Shown here one piece after another: positions 62,635 to 64,000 of a stretch of DNA of 64,000 bases. A program made the translations under genes and the position numbers. Location: NCBI GenBank assembly GCA_030063045.1, contig JAQSEB010000059.1:2232001-2296000 (forward strand), in the 5' to 3' direction. Under the pieces are notes generated by a model. It saw only the letters and a list, made by a program, of their open reading frames with translations, did not search any database and had not been told where the DNA came from. Position 1 is the first letter of the stretch. Every line of letters begins with the position of its first letter. Origin of the DNA: Pratylenchus scribneri (taxonomy: Eukaryota; Nematoda; Chromadorea; Rhabditida; Pratylenchidae).

Positions 62635-64000
62635 ATGGGCGACCTAATTTATGCAAGTAAGTTTTTATTATTCAAATGAAATCATCAAAAATATTTTTCT
62701 TTTTAGTTCGCAGTTCCAATGGATTCTCACTAAAGCGAGGTGTCCGAACTCCCGATGAATTGGTCAAAATAGAACTGTTAGTTAAAATATTTAATGTTTT
62801 AATATATTTAAATAATTTTCAGTGATCCAAAAGACGCCTTTTGCCGATGTTTTGCATTCAGTAACAATGGCCGTTATGTTGCTTATTGTGATTCTTCAAG
62901 GTTCATTAAAAAGTTTTCAAAAACAAATTTTAAATTCAACTAAAAACAGAACTGTTCTTGCTGAAACATCAACGGGTCGTGAATGCTTTTCCACCGAGCT
63001 CAAGAGAACACAACAGATATTTTTTTCGCCAAAAGATCGTTACATGATCACTTATGAGCCGTAAGAATGAAATCAAATGGATGTAAATATTCAATTTTAT
63101 TCCAGTTATGTTATCTATGGAACGCGAAAGAATGAGGACGGCACTGTGAAGACGCCGGACCCGAATCTTCGTTTCTGGGAGGTGTCAAGCGGCCAATTAT
63201 TGGCCACAGTTATTGCTGATAAACAGGTTTTGTTTTATTATTAGAAATTTAAATTTGGATTGAATTTATATTTTAGGCGGCATGGAAGCCATATTTTACG
63301 GAGGATGATTCCATTGCATTGCGACTTCTTGGCTCCGAAATTTGTTTTTATCGAAATGGGAATTTCGGTTCAATTTTATGTTTTTTGATAATTTTTAATT
63401 AATAAAATTTAGAAAAATTCACCAACAAAATGGTGGTCAAGGATATTGCGGAATTGTCGGTCAGTCCAGGCACAAATCCACGTGTTGCCTGCTTTATTCC
63501 TTCAAAGGTTTTTTGTATGAAATATTTAAACGGTTTTTGATATTAAGAATCAACCAAGTATGATCCAAATGCGCGCATTGAATGAATCATTGGATTTGCT
63601 TTGCCAAAAGAGCTCATTCAATTGTGATCGATGCGTTATGAATTGGAATGCAAAAGGCACTTCTCTGCTGGTCACTGCCTCAATCGATGTGGACAAATCA
63701 AATCAAAGTTATTACGGCATTTCGCACATTTATTGTCTCCCAACAAAAATGGGAGCCGATGCATTCCAAGTCTCATTGAACAAAGAAGGACCAGTGCATT
63801 ATTTGGAATGGGCCCCGAATTCGGCGATGTTTTGCATTTGCTATGGGTTTATGCCGTCTAAGGTAATTTATTACAAAAAATAAAACATTTTTTTGGCAAA
63901 AATTGACATTCTGGGTTATATTCTCAATGAAATATTTCTCTTGAAAGAATAATTTATTTATAATTTAAAGACCACAATTTTCAACACCCGCGGCGATGTG
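62635..64000 (+). CDS. EIF2A: Eukaryotic translation initiation factor 2A (5' part)
   Basis: Single-chain 65-kDa-type initiation factor (not the eIF2 alpha subunit). It has a WD-type beta propeller and delivers initiator tRNA on some mRNAs. The start MGDLIYA is on a short first exon, followed by SSNGFSLKRGVRTPDELVK. The joined exons then read CRCFAFSNNGRYVAYCDSSRTVL, LKRTQQIFFSPKDRYMITYEP, NLRFWEVSSGQLLATVI, KDIAELSVSPGTNPRVACF, RCVMNWNAKGTSLLVTASIDVD and YLEWAPNSAMFCICYGFMPSK, which follow the family closely. A 50-nt intron separates the SSR and TVL parts. The gene runs off the right edge. Confidence 0.93.

Overview
This window is nuclear DNA from a nematode. Many short (about 45-60 nt), AT-rich introns interrupt the genes, intergenic DNA is AT-rich, and there are features compatible with SL trans-splicing. 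Most proteins are recognisable orthologues of conserved animal genes, and the Groucho, HAF-type ABC transporter and polyketide synthase sets fit nematodes. I cannot name the species. CDS coordinates below are full gene spans that include introns; exon edges were read by eye from splice consensus and protein-family conservation.

Layout. Plus strand at the left: the C-terminal part of a GLUT-type sugar transporter (1-1562), then a small single-pass membrane protein (1901-2456), possibly in one operon. Minus strand: an unidentified 224-residue acidic/serine-rich protein (3007-4014), homogentisate 1,2-dioxygenase (4253-6553), tubulin-folding cofactor D (7974-15770) and a DOT1-type histone H3K79 methyltransferase (16495-22965). 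Plus strand: a HAF-4/HAF-9-like (ABCB9/TAP-like) half transporter (25665-29536). Minus strand: a Groucho/TLE co-repressor (30233-33958). An 11-kb stretch without a convincing gene follows (about 33959-45289). A multi-domain type I polyketide synthase occupies 45290-61813 on the minus strand. At the right edge is the 5' part of eIF2A (62635 onward, plus strand).

Repeats and RNAs. The last intron of the cofactor D gene holds a ~1.9-kb minisatellite of ~38-bp units and a 457-bp non-autonomous DNA transposon with terminal inverted repeats and an 8-bp target duplication. A second minisatellite sharing the TTTCCGGAAA core lies in an acyltransferase intron of the polyketide synthase. Two intact tRNA genes (Phe-GAA, Val-CAC) and two tRNA-like relics all lie inside introns.

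The most interesting content is the polyketide synthase: DH - KS - (vestigial AT) - DH - ACP - KR - ACP - DH - KS - AT - ACP/PCP - TE. Its modules are partly decayed: one AT lacks its active-site serine motif, one DH lacks its histidine, and KS2 has an apparent in-frame TGA. At least four introns in the window use GC instead of GT at the 5' splice site, three of them in this gene.
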